Positions 1 through 11,438 of a DNA stretch of 64,000 bases are shown in pieces. The position numbers and the translations under genes are program-made. The DNA comes from Pseudomonas monteilii NBRC 103158 = DSM 14164 (GTDB lineage: Bacteria; Pseudomonadota; Gammaproteobacteria; Pseudomonadales; Pseudomonadaceae), in contig NZ_BBIS01000019.1 in NCBI RefSeq assembly GCF_000730605.1, positions 62,001 through 126,000 of the forward strand, in the 5' to 3' direction. Every line of letters begins with the position of its first letter. Positions within the stretch are counted from its first letter, which is position 1. A model generated the notes under the pieces. The model did not search any database, was not told where the DNA came from, and saw nothing but the letters and a program-made list of their open reading frames with translations.

Positions 1-737
1 CCGACTATGCCCCAGGGCATGGCATGAATATCCGCCAGCACCCGCATATCGGCTTGTCGACCCTTACCTACCTGTTCGAGGGGGCGATCCTGCACAAGGA
101 CAGCCTCGGCTCAGCACAGCGGGTACTGCCCGGTGATGTCAGCTGGATGACGGCTGGCAGCGGCGTGGCCCATGTGGAGCGCACGCCCGAAGACGCCTTG
201 GCTCATGGCTCGCGCCTGCATGGCTTGCAGGTATGGCTGGCATCGCCGCGTGAACATGAACAAGGCGCGGCAAGCTATAGCCATCACCCGGCGGCGAGCC
301 TGCCAGTCAGTGAAAACCTGGGGGTGCGCATTTGCATGATTGCCGGTAGCGGGTTCTGCCTGGAATCACCGGTGCCGGTGCTGTCCCCTACCCTTTATGC
401 GCATGTGCGGATGCAGCCGGCAACCACCTTGCAGGTACCGAACGAGCATGCGCAACGAGCGCTGTATCTGCTGGATGGTGAGCTGCTGTTGAACGATGAA
501 GACGTGGAGCCGTGCAGCCTGGTGGTGCTGCCGGAAGGCGAAGAGGCGGTGCTCTATGCAGAGGAAGAGTGCCAGCTGGTGCTGATTGGCGGCGAGCCTT
601 TGGATGGACCGCGGCGAATGAACTGGAATTTCGTGGCCAGTGACCCGGAGCTGATCGAGCGGGCCAGGGCAAGGTGGGCGGCGGGGGATTGGCCCATGGT
701 GCCAGGGGAAACCTCCAGGATCGAGTTGCCGAGGTAA
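1..737 (+). CDS. Pirin family protein (5' end outside window)
   Basis: This is a cupin-fold pirin, a metal-binding protein that in some bacteria has quercetinase or regulatory activity. The reading frame is open from base 3, and the residues before the first ATG at 24 (DYAPGHG) continue the family pattern, so the true start lies upstream of the window. The metal-site motif is RQHPHIGLSTLTYLFEG, and GSGVAHVE supplies the later His and Glu. The C-terminal half shows the second cupin domain. The gene converges with the hydrolase that follows. The fold is secure but the substrate is unknown. Confidence 0.85.
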   Translation, partial: DYAPGHGMNIRQHPHIGLSTLTYLFEGAILHKDSLGSAQRVLPGDVSWMTAGSGVAHVERTPEDALAHGSRLHGLQVWLASPREHEQGAASYSHHPAASLPVSENLGVRICMIAGSGFCLESPVPVLSPTLYAHVRMQPATTLQVPNEHAQRALYLLDGELLLNDEDVEPCSLVVLPEGEEAVLYAEEECQLVLIGGEPLDGPRRMNWNFVASDPELIERARARWAAGDWPMVPGETSRIELPR

Positions 738-767
738 TTGGGGCCGCTTTGCGACCCCAAATCACAG

Positions 768-1493
768 TCAGCGCTGGAACACTTCTGTCAGCAGGTTATG
801 CATCGAGCGGAACGCCCGCTCCGAGGTGCGCCGGTCATACTGCATCTTGCCCGGCACATTGGCACTCGGGTCGGTAAACGAGTGCACCGCCCCGCCATAG
901 CTCAACAACTGCCAATCCACCTTGGCCGCGTTCATCTCGTCTTCAAATGCTGGCAACTGTTCCTTTGGCACCAGCGGGTCGCAAGCCCCATGCAACACCA
1001 GCACCGAGCCCTTGATGCGCTTGGCATCCTCCGGGTTTGGCGTATCCAGCGTGCCATGGAACGACACCGCCGCACGCAGATCGGCACCGGCACGGGCCAG
1101 CTCCAGTGCACAGCAGCCACCAAAGCAGAAGCCAAACGTGCCGACCTTGCCTGGCTCCAGCAGCGCCTTCGACTGCCCCAACAGCTGCGCCAGGGCTTCC
1201 TGCATGCGCCTGCGCAGTTCGCCCCGGTCGTTCTTCAATGGCATCATCGCCGCGCCAGCCTCGTCGGCGTTAGACGGGCGCACCGACTGCCCGTACAGGT
1301 CGGCAATCAGCACCACATAGCCCTTCTCAGCCACTTCCTTGGCAATGCGCTCAGCCCCTTCGCCAATGCCCATCCAGTTCGGCGCCATCACCAGGCCTGG
1401 ACGGCCCAGCGCCCCTGGTTCATAGACCAAGCGGCTTTCGTAGGTTTTGCCGGACAGGTGATAAACCAGCGATTCGACGATTACCTTGCTCAT
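768..1493 (-). CDS. Dienelactone hydrolase family protein
   Basis: This cytoplasmic alpha/beta hydrolase of the dienelactone hydrolase family has 241 residues. The Cys-Asp-His triad is visible: Cys in GFCFGGCCALE near residue 122, Asp in HGACDPLVP and His in AVHSFTDP. I chose the ATG at 1493 because AAGGAG lies seven bases upstream of it; the longer frame begins at a GTG that lies upstream of this ribosome binding site. The gene is followed by pirin on the other strand and is not in a chlorocatechol operon, so dienelactone is probably not its physiological substrate. Confidence 0.85.
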   Translation of the reverse strand: MSKVIVESLVYHLSGKTYESRLVYEPGALGRPGLVMAPNWMGIGEGAERIAKEVAEKGYVVLIADLYGQSVRPSNADEAGAAMMPLKNDRGELRRRMQEALAQLLGQSKALLEPGKVGTFGFCFGGCCALELARAGADLRAAVSFHGTLDTPNPEDAKRIKGSVLVLHGACDPLVPKEQLPAFEDEMNAAKVDWQLLSYGGAVHSFTDPSANVPGKMQYDRRTSERAFRSMHNLLTEVFQR

Positions 1494-1533
1494 CAAGCAC
1501 TCCTTAGGCACTTATTCTAAAAAGCCCGCCATG

Positions 1534-1560
1534 AAAAAAGCCCGCCGAAGCGGGCTTTCC
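1534..1560 (-). terminator. Rho-independent terminator of htpG
   Basis: Arms AAAGCCCGC and GCGGGCTTT enclose a four-base loop. Read on the minus strand the stem ends in a T run just after the htpG stop codon. Confidence 0.85.
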
Positions 1561-1571
1561 TAAGCATCAAC

Positions 1572-3476
1572 TCAAGCAGACAGCTCGACCAGCAGCTTGT
1601 TCAGGCGACGAACGTAGGCCGCCGGGTCCTTCAGGCTATCACCGGCCGCCAGGGCCGCTTGATCGAACAGGATGTGCGACAGCTCGGCGAAGCGGTCTTC
1701 GCTCTGCTCGTTGTCCAGCTTTTCAATCAGCGGGTGGGTCGGGTTGAACTCGAAGATCGGCTTGGATTCCGGCACCTTCTGCCCGCTGGCCTCCAGAATC
1801 TGACGCATCTGCAGGCCCAGGTCCTGCTCGCCAATGGCCAGAATCGCCGGGGAGTCGGTCAGGCGGTGCGACACGCGCACTTCGGCCACGCTGTCACCCA
1901 GCGCGCCTTTCAGGCGCTCGACCAGGCCTTCCTTGTCCTTGGCCACTTCTTCCTGGGCTTTCTTGTCTTCTTCCGAATCCAGCTTGCCCAGGTCCAGGTC
2001 GCCACGGGCGACGTCGACAAACGCCTTGCCGTCGAACTCGTTGAGGTAGCTCATCAGCCACTCGTCAATGCGGTCGGTCAGCAGCAGCACTTCGATGCCT
2101 TTCTTGCGGAAGACTTCCAGGTGCGGGCTGTTCTTGACCTGCGCATACGACTCGCCGGTGAGGTAGTAGATCTTGTCCTGACCTTCCTTGGCGCGGGCCA
2201 CGTAGTCGGCCAGGGCGACGCTCTGCTCGCCACTGTCGTCCTGGGTGGAGGCAAAGCGCAACAGGCCGGCGATTTTCTCCTTGTTGGCGAAGTCTTCGGC
2301 CGGGCCTTCCTTCAGCACCTGGCCGAAGTTCTTCCAGAAGCCCTTGTACTGCTCGGGCTCGTTCTTCGCCAGTTTTTCCAGCATGTCGAGCACGCGCTTG
2401 GTCAGCGCGGTCTTCATCGAGTCGATGATCGGGTCTTTCTGCAGGATTTCACGCGACACGTTCAGCGACAGGTCGTTGGAGTCGACCACGCCCTTGATGA
2501 AGCGCAGGTACAGCGGCAGGAACGACTCGGCCTGGTCCATGATGAACACGCGCTGCACGTACAGCTTCAGGCCGCGCGGTGCTTCGCGCTGGTACAGGTC
2601 GAATGGCGCGCGGGCCGGCACATACAGCAGCGAGTTGTATTCGAGCTTGCCTTCAACCTTGTTGTGGCTCCAGGCCAGCGGGTTTTCGAAGTCATGGCCG
2701 ATGTGCTTGTAGAACTCCTGGTATTCCTCGTCCTTCACCTCGGTGCGCGAACGGGTCCACAGGGCGCTGGCACGGTTGACGGTTTCCCACTCTTCGGCCG
2801 GCTGTTCTTCGCCTTCGGCGGCTGCTTGTTCTTTCGGCAGCTGGATAGGCAGGGCGATGTGGTCGGAGTACTTCTTGACCACGTTGCGCAGGCGCCAGCC
2901 ATCGGCAAACTCTTTTTCTTCCTGCTTCAGGTGCAGGACGATGCGGGTACCGCGCTGAGGCTTGTCGATAGTGGCGACTTCGAACTCACCCTCACCTTTC
3001 GACGACCAGTGCACGCCTTCGGCGGCTGGCTGGCCGGCACGGCGGCTGTAAACGTCGACCTTGTCGGCCACGATGAACGCGGAGTAGAAGCCCACGCCGA
3101 ACTGACCGATCAGGTGCGAGTCCTTCTTCTGGTCACCGGTGAGGTTCTTCATGAAGTCGGCAGTGCCGGACTTGGCAATGGTACCCAGGTGGGCGATGAC
3201 GTCTTCACGGCTCATGCCGATGCCGTTGTCTTCGAGGGTGACGGTACCGGCGTCCTTGTCGAAGCTCAGGCGAATCTTCAGGTCGGCGTCGCCTTCAAGC
3301 AGTTCTGGCTTGGCCAGGGCCTCGAAGCGCAGCTTGTCGGCCGCGTCGGAGGCGTTGGAAATCAGCTCCCGCAGGAAGATTTCCTTGTTCGAATACAGCG
3401 AATGAATCATGAGGTGCAGCAGTTGCTTTACCTCGGTCTGGAAGCCCAACGTTTCCTTTTGTGTTTCCACAGTCAT
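1572..3476 (-). CDS. htpG: Molecular chaperone HtpG (Hsp90)
   Basis: This is bacterial Hsp90, an ATP-dependent cytoplasmic chaperone of 634 residues, the normal family length. The N-terminal GHKL ATPase motifs are present: [12 protein letters not shown] (about residues 40-51), [10 protein letters not shown] and [11 protein letters not shown]. The middle domain and the C-terminal dimerisation domain are complete. The start ATG at 3476 gives the standard [17 protein letters not shown]-terminus. A sigma32-like promoter lies about 75 bases upstream, inside the end of the preceding thioesterase gene, and a strong terminator follows. It is probably its own heat-shock transcription unit. Confidence 0.97.
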   Translation of the reverse strand: MTVETQKETLGFQTEVKQLLHLMIHSLYSNKEIFLRELISNASDAADKLRFEALAKPELLEGDADLKIRLSFDKDAGTVTLEDNGIGMSREDVIAHLGTIAKSGTADFMKNLTGDQKKDSHLIGQFGVGFYSAFIVADKVDVYSRRAGQPAAEGVHWSSKGEGEFEVATIDKPQRGTRIVLHLKQEEKEFADGWRLRNVVKKYSDHIALPIQLPKEQAAAEGEEQPAEEWETVNRASALWTRSRTEVKDEEYQEFYKHIGHDFENPLAWSHNKVEGKLEYNSLLYVPARAPFDLYQREAPRGLKLYVQRVFIMDQAESFLPLYLRFIKGVVDSNDLSLNVSREILQKDPIIDSMKTALTKRVLDMLEKLAKNEPEQYKGFWKNFGQVLKEGPAEDFANKEKIAGLLRFASTQDDSGEQSVALADYVARAKEGQDKIYYLTGESYAQVKNSPHLEVFRKKGIEVLLLTDRIDEWLMSYLNEFDGKAFVDVARGDLDLGKLDSEEDKKAQEEVAKDKEGLVERLKGALGDSVAEVRVSHRLTDSPAILAIGEQDLGLQMRQILEASGQKVPESKPIFEFNPTHPLIEKLDNEQSEDRFAELSHILFDQAALAAGDSLKDPAAYVRRLNKLLVELSA

Positions 3477-3546
3477 GGTCTTCGAAACTCCGATCTGATG
3501 GCAGTGGGCGCCTGGCGGCCAGTTCGGCCTGCCTTAGCGGCGGATG

Positions 3547-4029
3547 TCATTCAGATGGGGGCTGCCCGGATGATTTCAAGGGCTTTTCCGGTTCGATCTT
3601 GAAATGCGCGCGGGCCGTGGCAATAGGTGATTGCCTGTCGCCCTGCCAGGCGGTAATGGCGACATTCGTCACCCGTCGCCCCTGGCGCCACAGCTGGCAC
3701 TGGGCGTAGGTATCGCGAAAATGCCCGGCGCGCAGGTAGTCAATCGAGAAATCGATGATCTTCGGGATGCTCGCACTTTCGCTGTAGATCAACAGGTACA
3801 AGGCCGCGGACAGCTCCATGAACCCCGCAATCACACCACCGTGGATGGCGGGCAGCAACGGGTTGCCGATGTTGTCCGAGCTGGCCGGCAGGCGGAACAG
3901 CAGGTCGTCGCCCTGACGTTCGCATTCGATACCAATCAGCCCGGCATAAGGGATCAGCGCCAGCAATGGCCCGTAGTCGCCCACCGCGTGGGCGGCGTTG
4001 AGCTGTTGACGAACCGCGTGTGGAATCAT
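3547..4029 (-). CDS. PaaI-type hotdog thioesterase (second of a pair)
   Basis: This 160-residue protein is a hotdog-fold acyl-CoA thioesterase of the PaaI/YigI group. The motif HGGVIAGFMELSAALYLL carries the glycine-rich active-site helix. Its ATG overlaps the stop of the preceding thioesterase gene by four bases (ATGA), which indicates translational coupling. The two proteins probably form a hetero- or homotetrameric pair acting on fatty or aryl acyl-CoA, but no substrate can be read from the sequence. The 3' end carries the htpG promoter. Confidence 0.8.
   Translation of the reverse strand: MIPHAVRQQLNAAHAVGDYGPLLALIPYAGLIGIECERQGDDLLFRLPASSDNIGNPLLPAIHGGVIAGFMELSAALYLLIYSESASIPKIIDFSIDYLRAGHFRDTYAQCQLWRQGRRVTNVAITAWQGDRQSPIATARAHFKIEPEKPLKSSGQPPSE
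3553..3580 (-). promoter_or_regulatory. Sigma32-type heat-shock promoter for htpG
   Basis: On the minus strand the sequence reads CTTGAAA (3580-3574), 13 bases, then CCCCATCT (3560-3553). This matches the RpoH consensus CTTGAAA-N11-16-CCCCATNT. The promoter overlaps the 3' end of the upstream thioesterase gene and points at htpG. Confidence 0.8.
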
Positions 4030-4502
4030 GCCCCGCCCTCCTTCAGGCTATTGCCGAAACGGATACCGCCCCTGATCTCCTGCCCCAGGCGCATGAACGT
4101 GCCCACCACCTGGCAAATCGGCTGTTCGGGATCGTCCTGGTAGGCGGTACCACGGGTAAAGATCACGTCGCGGGTCACCCGGTAGCACTGGGCATGGCCG
4201 TAGATGTCCTTGCCGGCTTCGGCCGGGTGCATGTAGTCGATGCGCAGGTCCAGTGTCGGGCACACCTCGAAGCGCGGCAGCACGCACAGCGTGGCCATGC
4301 CGCAGGTGGTGTCCATCAGCGTGGTCAGGGCGCCACCATGCACAGCCCCGGTCTGCGGGTTGCCGACAATGGCTGCCGACCAGGGCATGACCAGGGTCAT
4401 GCCATCGGCATCGGCTTTCGCCACACGCATCTGCAGTAACTGACAATGTTTAAGCGCCGAGAGAAAACGCTCGGCCATGGCCATCAAGGTTGAATCGCTC
4501 AT
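4026..4502 (-). CDS. PaaI-type hotdog thioesterase (first of a pair)
   Basis: This protein of 158 residues is a second hotdog-fold thioesterase with the motif HGGALTTLMDTTCGMAT. I chose the ATG at 4502 (MSDSTLMAMAERF) because GGTGGA precedes it at normal spacing; the frame extends eleven codons further upstream without a good ribosome binding site. It overlaps the next gene by four bases. The pair arrangement and the shared family suggest a two-subunit acyl-CoA thioesterase; the substrate is unknown. Confidence 0.8.
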   Translation of the reverse strand: MSDSTLMAMAERFLSALKHCQLLQMRVAKADADGMTLVMPWSAAIVGNPQTGAVHGGALTTLMDTTCGMATLCVLPRFEVCPTLDLRIDYMHPAEAGKDIYGHAQCYRVTRDVIFTRGTAYQDDPEQPICQVVGTFMRLGQEIRGGIRFGNSLKEGGA

Positions 4503-4656
4503 TCGCTGTTTCCACCCGTACTGCCTCAGCGGCATAAAATCGATAAAAAGTCTATCTAGAACGGGGCGTTATATATCTGTAATCTTCGCGGAACTTATTC
4601 CGCGTAGTTGCACTCGAAGGAACAAGTCACTTATTCCACCAAGGAGAAACACCCCC

Positions 4657-4968
4657 ATGCGTAAACCTTTTGCTTTTGCTCTGATGCTGGCCGCTGCCAT
4701 GGGCCTGGCCGCTTGCGATAAAGCGAGCGAAGACAAAGCCCAGGACGCACAGCAACACGCCGAGCAAGCCCAGGAAAAAATGGGTGAAGCTCAGGATAAA
4801 ATGAACGAGGCCGCCAAGGAAAACGCCGAAGCCGCCAAAGATCAGGCTGAAGCCGAGCAGAAGGCTGCCGAAGAAGCCGCTCCGGCTACTCCGGCTCCAG
4901 AAGCCGCCCCAGCCGCTCCGGCGACAGAAGCTGCTCCTGCTGCTCCGGCAGAACCAGCCAAGCAGTAA
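4657..4968 (+). CDS. Small Ala/Glu-rich lipoprotein
   Basis: This 103-residue protein has a signal peptide ending in the lipobox LAAC (Cys near residue 20), so it is predicted to be lipidated. The mature part is a charged Ala/Glu/Lys/Gln helix with repeated AQEKMGEAQDKMNEAAK-like units, followed by an Ala-Pro-rich tail. AAGGAG lies eleven bases before the ATG. The composition resembles small Lpp-like or spacer lipoproteins of pseudomonads. It is monocistronic, with its own terminator. The function is not known. Confidence 0.8.
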   Translation: MRKPFAFALMLAAAMGLAACDKASEDKAQDAQQHAEQAQEKMGEAQDKMNEAAKENAEAAKDQAEAEQKAAEEAAPATPAPEAAPAAPATEAAPAAPAEPAKQ

Positions 4969-4979
4969 TTGGCTAAAAC

Positions 4980-5010
4980 AAAAAAACCCGACGCTGTCGG
5001 GTTTTTTTGT
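4980..5010 (+). terminator. Rho-independent terminator
   Basis: The stem AAACCCGAC/GTCGGGTTT with a three-base loop is followed by a T run, directly after the lipoprotein gene. Confidence 0.85.
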
Positions 5011-5035
5011 GCCTTCAATTTAAAGATTAAACGTT

Positions 5036-5785
5036 TCAGTTACCTGCTACGGTACTTTCCCTGCCCGGTTCGTTAGGCACACTTTCCGTGGGTGTGAACA
5101 CCATCACATCCAGCACATCCGAATGGAACTCGCGGCGATACAAAATCAAGACGACACCGACACTCATGACCATGAACAACCACGGGCTGATGAACCAGCT
5201 CAACATGGCCATGCCGAAGTAGTAAGAGCGCAACCCCAGGTTGAACTGGTTGGCCGCCAGCGACAGCACACGCGCGGCCCGCAAGGCGAAGGCCTTGCGC
5301 TCCAGCTCATTGACCAACCGTTCACCGATCATCGGTGCAGAACCCACCAGCACGGCGGCAAAGTTGTACTGGCGCATGCACCAGCTAAAAGTGAAGAAGG
5401 CATAGACGAAGACCGTGGCCAGGCACAGCAGCTTGATCTCCGACATGCCCTGGGAGGTCTGTTGCACCAACGGCAGGTCGGCCAGCAGCGACAGCGCCCG
5501 GTCAGAGGCACCCAGCACGGTAAGGATGCCGGCAAGAATGATCAGCGTGCTGGACGCAAAGAACGATGCGTTGCGCTCAAGGTTGCCGATTACGCTGGCA
5601 TCGGCGATTCGGTTGTCGCGCAACAGCATGCGGCGCATCCAGTCTTCACGGTACAAGTGCAGCACGCTGGCCAGGCACGCGGTGTCACGCCCCTTCCAGA
5701 TGGCATAACGGGTATAACCGCCCCAGCACAGGGCAAACCAGGCGATGGCCAGCAGGTTGTTGAAGTTGCTTTGGATGAAGTTCAT
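5036..5785 (-). CDS. DUF599 family membrane protein
   Basis: This inner-membrane protein of 249 residues belongs to the DUF599 family. It has about four hydrophobic segments: LLAIAWFALCWGGY at the N-terminus, one around SSTLIILAGILTVLGA, one around LLCLATVFVYAFFTFSW and a C-terminal one around PWLFMVMSVGVVLILY. The ATG at 5785 starts immediately before the first membrane segment; the longer frame adds a non-homologous Cys/Pro-rich stretch. No biochemical role is known for the family. Confidence 0.8.
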   Translation of the reverse strand: MNFIQSNFNNLLAIAWFALCWGGYTRYAIWKGRDTACLASVLHLYREDWMRRMLLRDNRIADASVIGNLERNASFFASSTLIILAGILTVLGASDRALSLLADLPLVQQTSQGMSEIKLLCLATVFVYAFFTFSWCMRQYNFAAVLVGSAPMIGERLVNELERKAFALRAARVLSLAANQFNLGLRSYYFGMAMLSWFISPWLFMVMSVGVVLILYRREFHSDVLDVMVFTPTESVPNEPGRESTVAGN

Positions 5786-5897
5786 GCAGGGTTCCCGAAT
5801 GGGCCAGATGCTTAGAGGATAGGGGCCGGGTTTCGACGCTGGCAAGCGGCAAAAGGCACAAGTCCACCCTGAAAAACGCACCGATCATGCCGCCAAT

Positions 5898-5930
5898 AAA
5901 AAACCCCGCATCCTTGCGGATACGGGGCTT
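5898..5930 (-). terminator. Rho-independent terminator of brnQ
   Basis: CCCCGCATCC and GGATACGGGG form the stem around TTGC; on the minus strand it ends in a T run after brnQ. Confidence 0.8.
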
Positions 5931-5996
5931 TCGAGTCTGGGCCGTTGGCGAGCACCCTTTTGGCTTGTGGCCGGTGCCGCCCTCAGGCTTCGACTA

Positions 5997-7310
5997 TCAG
6001 GCCAGCGCTTCGCGCGGCTTGCCGAGCATGCGGTCGCAGGCCACGGCACCCACCAGGGTCACCACCGAAGGCACCAGCCAGGCCAGGCCTTGGTCGCTCA
6101 GCGGCAGGTGCGCCATGAAGTCCGGCAGCACATGGGCAATGCTGCTGCCCTTGATCGCATCAACCATGCCGAACACCAGCGACACCAGCATCACCGGCGC
6201 CAGAATGCGGGTCGGCGAGTTCCACAGGTCCTTCACGAAGCTCAGGCCAACCACCACGATGCAAGGCGGGTAGATGGCGGTAAGCACCGGGATCGAGAAC
6301 ATGATCAGCTTGGTCAGGCCCAGGTTGGAGATCAACAGCGAGAAGCCCGCCAGGATCACCACCAGTGCCCGGTACGACAGCGGCAGAATCTGGCTGAAGT
6401 ACTCGGCGCAGGCGCAGGTCAGGCCGACAGCGGTCACCAGGCAGGCCAGCGCAATCAGCACGGCCAGGAAGCCGCTACCCAACGAACCGAAGGTGTGCTG
6501 CACGTAGGCATGCAGAACCGCTGCACCGTTGGTGGCGTCAGCCGCGATATCATGGCTGGTGGCGCCCAGGCGGAACAGGCTGATGTACACCAAAGCCAGG
6601 CCGACACCGGCGATCAGGCCGGCGATGATGGCGTAGCGGGTGATCAGCTTCGGCGACTCGACACCGCGCGAACGGATGGCGTTGACGATGACAATACCGA
6701 ACACCAGGGCACCCAGGGTATCCATGGTCAGATAGCCATCGGAGAAGCCCTTGGAGAACGCAGCGGCAGCATAGGCAGGCTGTGCTTCGCCAATGGTGCC
6801 AGCTGGCAGCGCGAAGGCAGCAATGCCCAGCACGGCCAAGGCGATGATCTTCAACGGTGCCAGGAAGCGACCCACGGTATCGAGCAGTTTGCCCGGGTAC
6901 ATGGACACTGCCAGCACCACGATGAAGTAGACCAGGCTGTAGATAAACAGCGCCAACGGGCTTTCACCGGTCAGCGGCGCCACACCCACTTCGAACGACA
7001 CGGTCGCCGTACGCGGCGTCGCGAACAGCGGGCCGACCGAGAGGTAGCACACAGCCGCCAGCAGGCCGCCGAAGAACTTGCCGATCGGGCTGCTCAACGC
7101 ATCCATACCGCCGCCGACCTTGGCCAGGGCGACCACGGTGATGACCGGCAGGCCCACGGCGGTCACCAGGAAGCCCAGTGCAGCCATCCATACGTGCGGG
7201 CCAGACTGCAGACCGACGATAGGCGGGAAGATGATATTGCCTGCACCTACGAAAAGCGCAAACGTCATAAAGCCAAGCGCCAGGATGTCCTGGCCTTTGA
7301 GAACTTTCAT
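5997..7310 (-). CDS. brnQ: Branched-chain amino acid carrier BrnQ
   Basis: This 437-residue cation-coupled carrier of the LIVCS family imports leucine, isoleucine and valine. About twelve membrane segments are visible. The N-terminal signature [21 protein letters not shown] is typical of the family. The gene stands alone between a terminator and a 375-bp intergenic region. Confidence 0.92.
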   Translation of the reverse strand: MKVLKGQDILALGFMTFALFVGAGNIIFPPIVGLQSGPHVWMAALGFLVTAVGLPVITVVALAKVGGGMDALSSPIGKFFGGLLAAVCYLSVGPLFATPRTATVSFEVGVAPLTGESPLALFIYSLVYFIVVLAVSMYPGKLLDTVGRFLAPLKIIALAVLGIAAFALPAGTIGEAQPAYAAAAFSKGFSDGYLTMDTLGALVFGIVIVNAIRSRGVESPKLITRYAIIAGLIAGVGLALVYISLFRLGATSHDIAADATNGAAVLHAYVQHTFGSLGSGFLAVLIALACLVTAVGLTCACAEYFSQILPLSYRALVVILAGFSLLISNLGLTKLIMFSIPVLTAIYPPCIVVVGLSFVKDLWNSPTRILAPVMLVSLVFGMVDAIKGSSIAHVLPDFMAHLPLSDQGLAWLVPSVVTLVGAVACDRMLGKPREALA

Positions 7311-7685
7311 TTAAGGTAGTACCACACTGCTGAAATCGGGATTCGATAGGGGATTTCCCTATGGGTGAGGGAAATGCTGCCCGGCCTTATAGGCCAGACC
7401 CGTTTAGCGTGTCGTTCCCTTTTGGGGAGCGGGCACAAAGTGAACGCGTAGACTAACCGTTTTACCCGACAAACGCACTGTTACAGTGCTGCTTGTCCGA
7501 TGTGCGTACATGTTTGTCGTCTGGTTATCTGTGTCGGGCGATAATTTATTGCCAATTAGTGCGAATGTCTGGTGGAAAAACCTGATGAGGGCCATCGAAT
7601 TTTCCACCTTTACAAAAATACCCAACGCTAAAACGACAAAGGCCACCCGAAGGTGGCCTCTGTGCGCGTGGGGGGTGTAGCAGTA
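7311..7685. other. Intergenic region upstream of brnQ and downstream of sucD
   Basis: This 375-bp stretch holds the brnQ 5' region and the sucD terminator (7632-7660). It is less GC-rich than its surroundings between about 7480 and 7630. Short open frames on both strands have no ribosome binding site or recognisable product. I see no RNA gene. Confidence 0.6.
7632..7660 (-). terminator. Terminator of the suc operon
   Basis: GGCCACC and GGTGGCC enclose CGAA; on the minus strand the stem is followed by a short T-rich run downstream of sucD. Confidence 0.75.
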
Positions 7686-8570
7686 TTACTTCTTGGCTTC
7701 CCAGCCAGTCAGCTCGGCCAGGGCCTTGCCGATGTCTGCCAGGGAACGCACGGTCTTCACACCCGCGTCCTGCAGAGCAGCGAACTTCTCGTCCGCAGTG
7801 CCCTTGCCGCCGGAGATGATGGCGCCAGCGTGGCCCATGCGCTTGCCCGCAGGTGCGGTAACACCGGCGATGTAGGAAACGACTGGCTTGGTCACGTGGG
7901 CCTTGATGTAGGCCGCAGCTTCTTCTTCAGCCGAACCGCCGATCTCACCGATCATGACGATCGCTTCGGTCTTCGGGTCTTCCTGGAACAGCTTCAGGAT
8001 GTCGATGAAGTTGGAGCCCGGGATCGGGTCACCGCCGATGCCGACGCAGGTCGACTGGCCGAAGCCGGCGTCGGTGGTCTGCTTCACAGCTTCGTAAGTC
8101 AGGGTGCCGGAACGCGAAACGATACCGACCTTGCCTGGCAGGTGGATGTGGCCTGGCATGATGCCGATCTTGCACTCGCCCGGGGTGATGACACCTGGGC
8201 AGTTAGGGCCGATCAGGGTAACGCCCAGCTCGTCGCACTTGACCTTGGCATCCAGCATGTCCAGGGTAGGAATGCCTTCGGTGATGCAGACGATCAGCTT
8301 GATGCCGCCGAAAGCAGCTTCCAGGATCGAGTCTTTGCAGAACGGAGCCGGTACGTAGATGACCGAAGCGTCAGCGCCGGTAGCTTCCACGGCTTCCTTG
8401 ACGGTGTTGAACACCGGCAGGCCCAGGTGGGTGGTGCCACCCTTGCCTGGGGTTACGCCGCCGACCATCTTGGTGCCGTAGGCGATGGCTTGTTCGGAGT
8501 GGAAAGTACCCTGCGAGCCGGTGAAGCCCTGGCAGATGACTTTGGTGTCTTTATTGATCAGGACGCTCAT
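7686..8570 (-). CDS. sucD: Succinyl-CoA synthetase, alpha subunit
   Basis: This 294-residue subunit binds CoA and carries the phosphohistidine intermediate that links succinyl-CoA hydrolysis to NTP formation in the TCA cycle. The N-terminal CoA-binding Rossmann domain contains [10 protein letters not shown]. The phosphorylated His is at about residue 247 in [17 protein letters not shown]. The start codon overlaps the sucC stop by one base (TAATG), consistent with coupled translation of the two subunits. Confidence 0.97.
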   Translation of the reverse strand: MSVLINKDTKVICQGFTGSQGTFHSEQAIAYGTKMVGGVTPGKGGTTHLGLPVFNTVKEAVEATGADASVIYVPAPFCKDSILEAAFGGIKLIVCITEGIPTLDMLDAKVKCDELGVTLIGPNCPGVITPGECKIGIMPGHIHLPGKVGIVSRSGTLTYEAVKQTTDAGFGQSTCVGIGGDPIPGSNFIDILKLFQEDPKTEAIVMIGEIGGSAEEEAAAYIKAHVTKPVVSYIAGVTAPAGKRMGHAGAIISGGKGTADEKFAALQDAGVKTVRSLADIGKALAELTGWEAKK

Positions 8571-9736
8571 TACTTGCCCTCCGCAGCTTTGACAACTTGT
8601 TGAGCAGCGTCGGTCAGGCTTGTTGCCGCAATGATGTTCAAACCGCTTTCTGCCAGTACTTTAGCGCCCAGTTCGGCGTTGTTACCTTCAAGGCGAACAA
8701 CAACCGGAACTTTAACGCCGACTTCTTTCACTGCACCGATGATGCCTTCGGCAATCATGTCGCAGCGAACGATGCCGCCGAAGATGTTGACCAGAACGGC
8801 CGCGACGTTGCTGTCGGACAGAATGATCTTGAACGCTTCGGTAACGCGCTCTTTGGTAGCACCGCCGCCAACGTCGAGGAAGTTGGCCGGCTTGCCGCCG
8901 TGCAGGTTGACGATGTCCATGGTACCCATGGCCAGGCCGGCACCGTTGACCATGCAGCCGATGTTGCCTTCGAGGGCAACGTAGTTCAGTTCGAACTTGG
9001 CAGCGTGGGCTTCACGGGCGTCGTCCTGCGACGGGTCGTGGAAGGTTTTCAGCTTAGGCTGACGGTACATGGCGTTGGCGTCGATGTTGATCTTGGCATC
9101 GAGGCAGTGCAGGTCGCCGTCGGCCTTGATCACCAGCGGGTTCACTTCCAGCAGCGCCAGGTCGTGATCCTTGAACAGCTTGGCCAGGCCCACGAAGATC
9201 TTGGCGAACTGTTGAACTTGCTTGCCTTCCAGACCCAGCTGGAATGCCAGCTCGCGACCCTGGAACGGCTGAGCGCCGACCAGTGGGTCGATGGTGGCCT
9301 TGAGGATTTTCTCAGGCGTTTCGTGAGCGACTTTCTCGATGTCCACGCCACCTTCGGTGGAGGCCATGAACACGATACGGCGGCTCGAACGATCGACTAC
9401 AGCGCCCAGGTACAGCTCTTTGGCGATGTCAGTGCAGGATTCGACCAGAATCTTGGAGACGGGTTGACCGTTGGCATCAGTCTGGTAGGTAACCAGATTT
9501 TTGCCCAACCACTGTGCAGCGAACGCCTTGGCGTCTTCCTTGCTGCGAACCAGCTTGACGCCGCCCGCTTTACCGCGACCACCCGCGTGAACCTGGGCTT
9601 TTACCACCCACTCGTTCCCGCCGATCTTGTCGCAGGCTTCTGCAGCTTGCTCAGGGGTATCGACTGCGAAACCCTTGGAAACTGGCAGGCCGTATTCAGC
9701 GAACAGCTGCTTACCCTGATACTCGTGAAGATTCAT
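8570..9736 (-). CDS. sucC: Succinyl-CoA synthetase, beta subunit
   Basis: This ATP-grasp beta subunit has 388 residues, the usual length. The start [19 protein letters not shown] is characteristic. The ATP-grasp domain is followed by the C-terminal ligase domain with [16 protein letters not shown]. It forms the heterotetramer with SucD and generates ATP or GTP from succinyl-CoA. It lies 172 bp downstream of lpdG in the same orientation. Confidence 0.97.
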
Positions 9737-9908
9737 GCTTTTTACCGTCTTCGTTAGGTACTGCGCTTCGGCGCTGCGCCATTACTGGCGCCGCACCACC
9801 TATGACCGTTGACCCCGGGTTTTCCCATGTGATCCGGTCCGGCGGACGTTCCGCGGTGAGTCATGCACGCAAGACTCACGACGGGCTGCCCGCCGTGGTT
9901 TCTTATAA

Positions 9909-11369
<1,461 letters not shown>

Positions 11370-11438
11370 CTACAAGCCGCGAACCGCGCGGCAGGGCTTC
11401 TCGCGAAGCCAGGGCCGGCACGGTACGCAGCCAGAGGG

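Noticed and set aside
7404-7646. 80-codon frame in the brnQ-sucD gap
   Set aside because: No ribosome binding site, no recognisable domain, and it runs into the sucD terminator.
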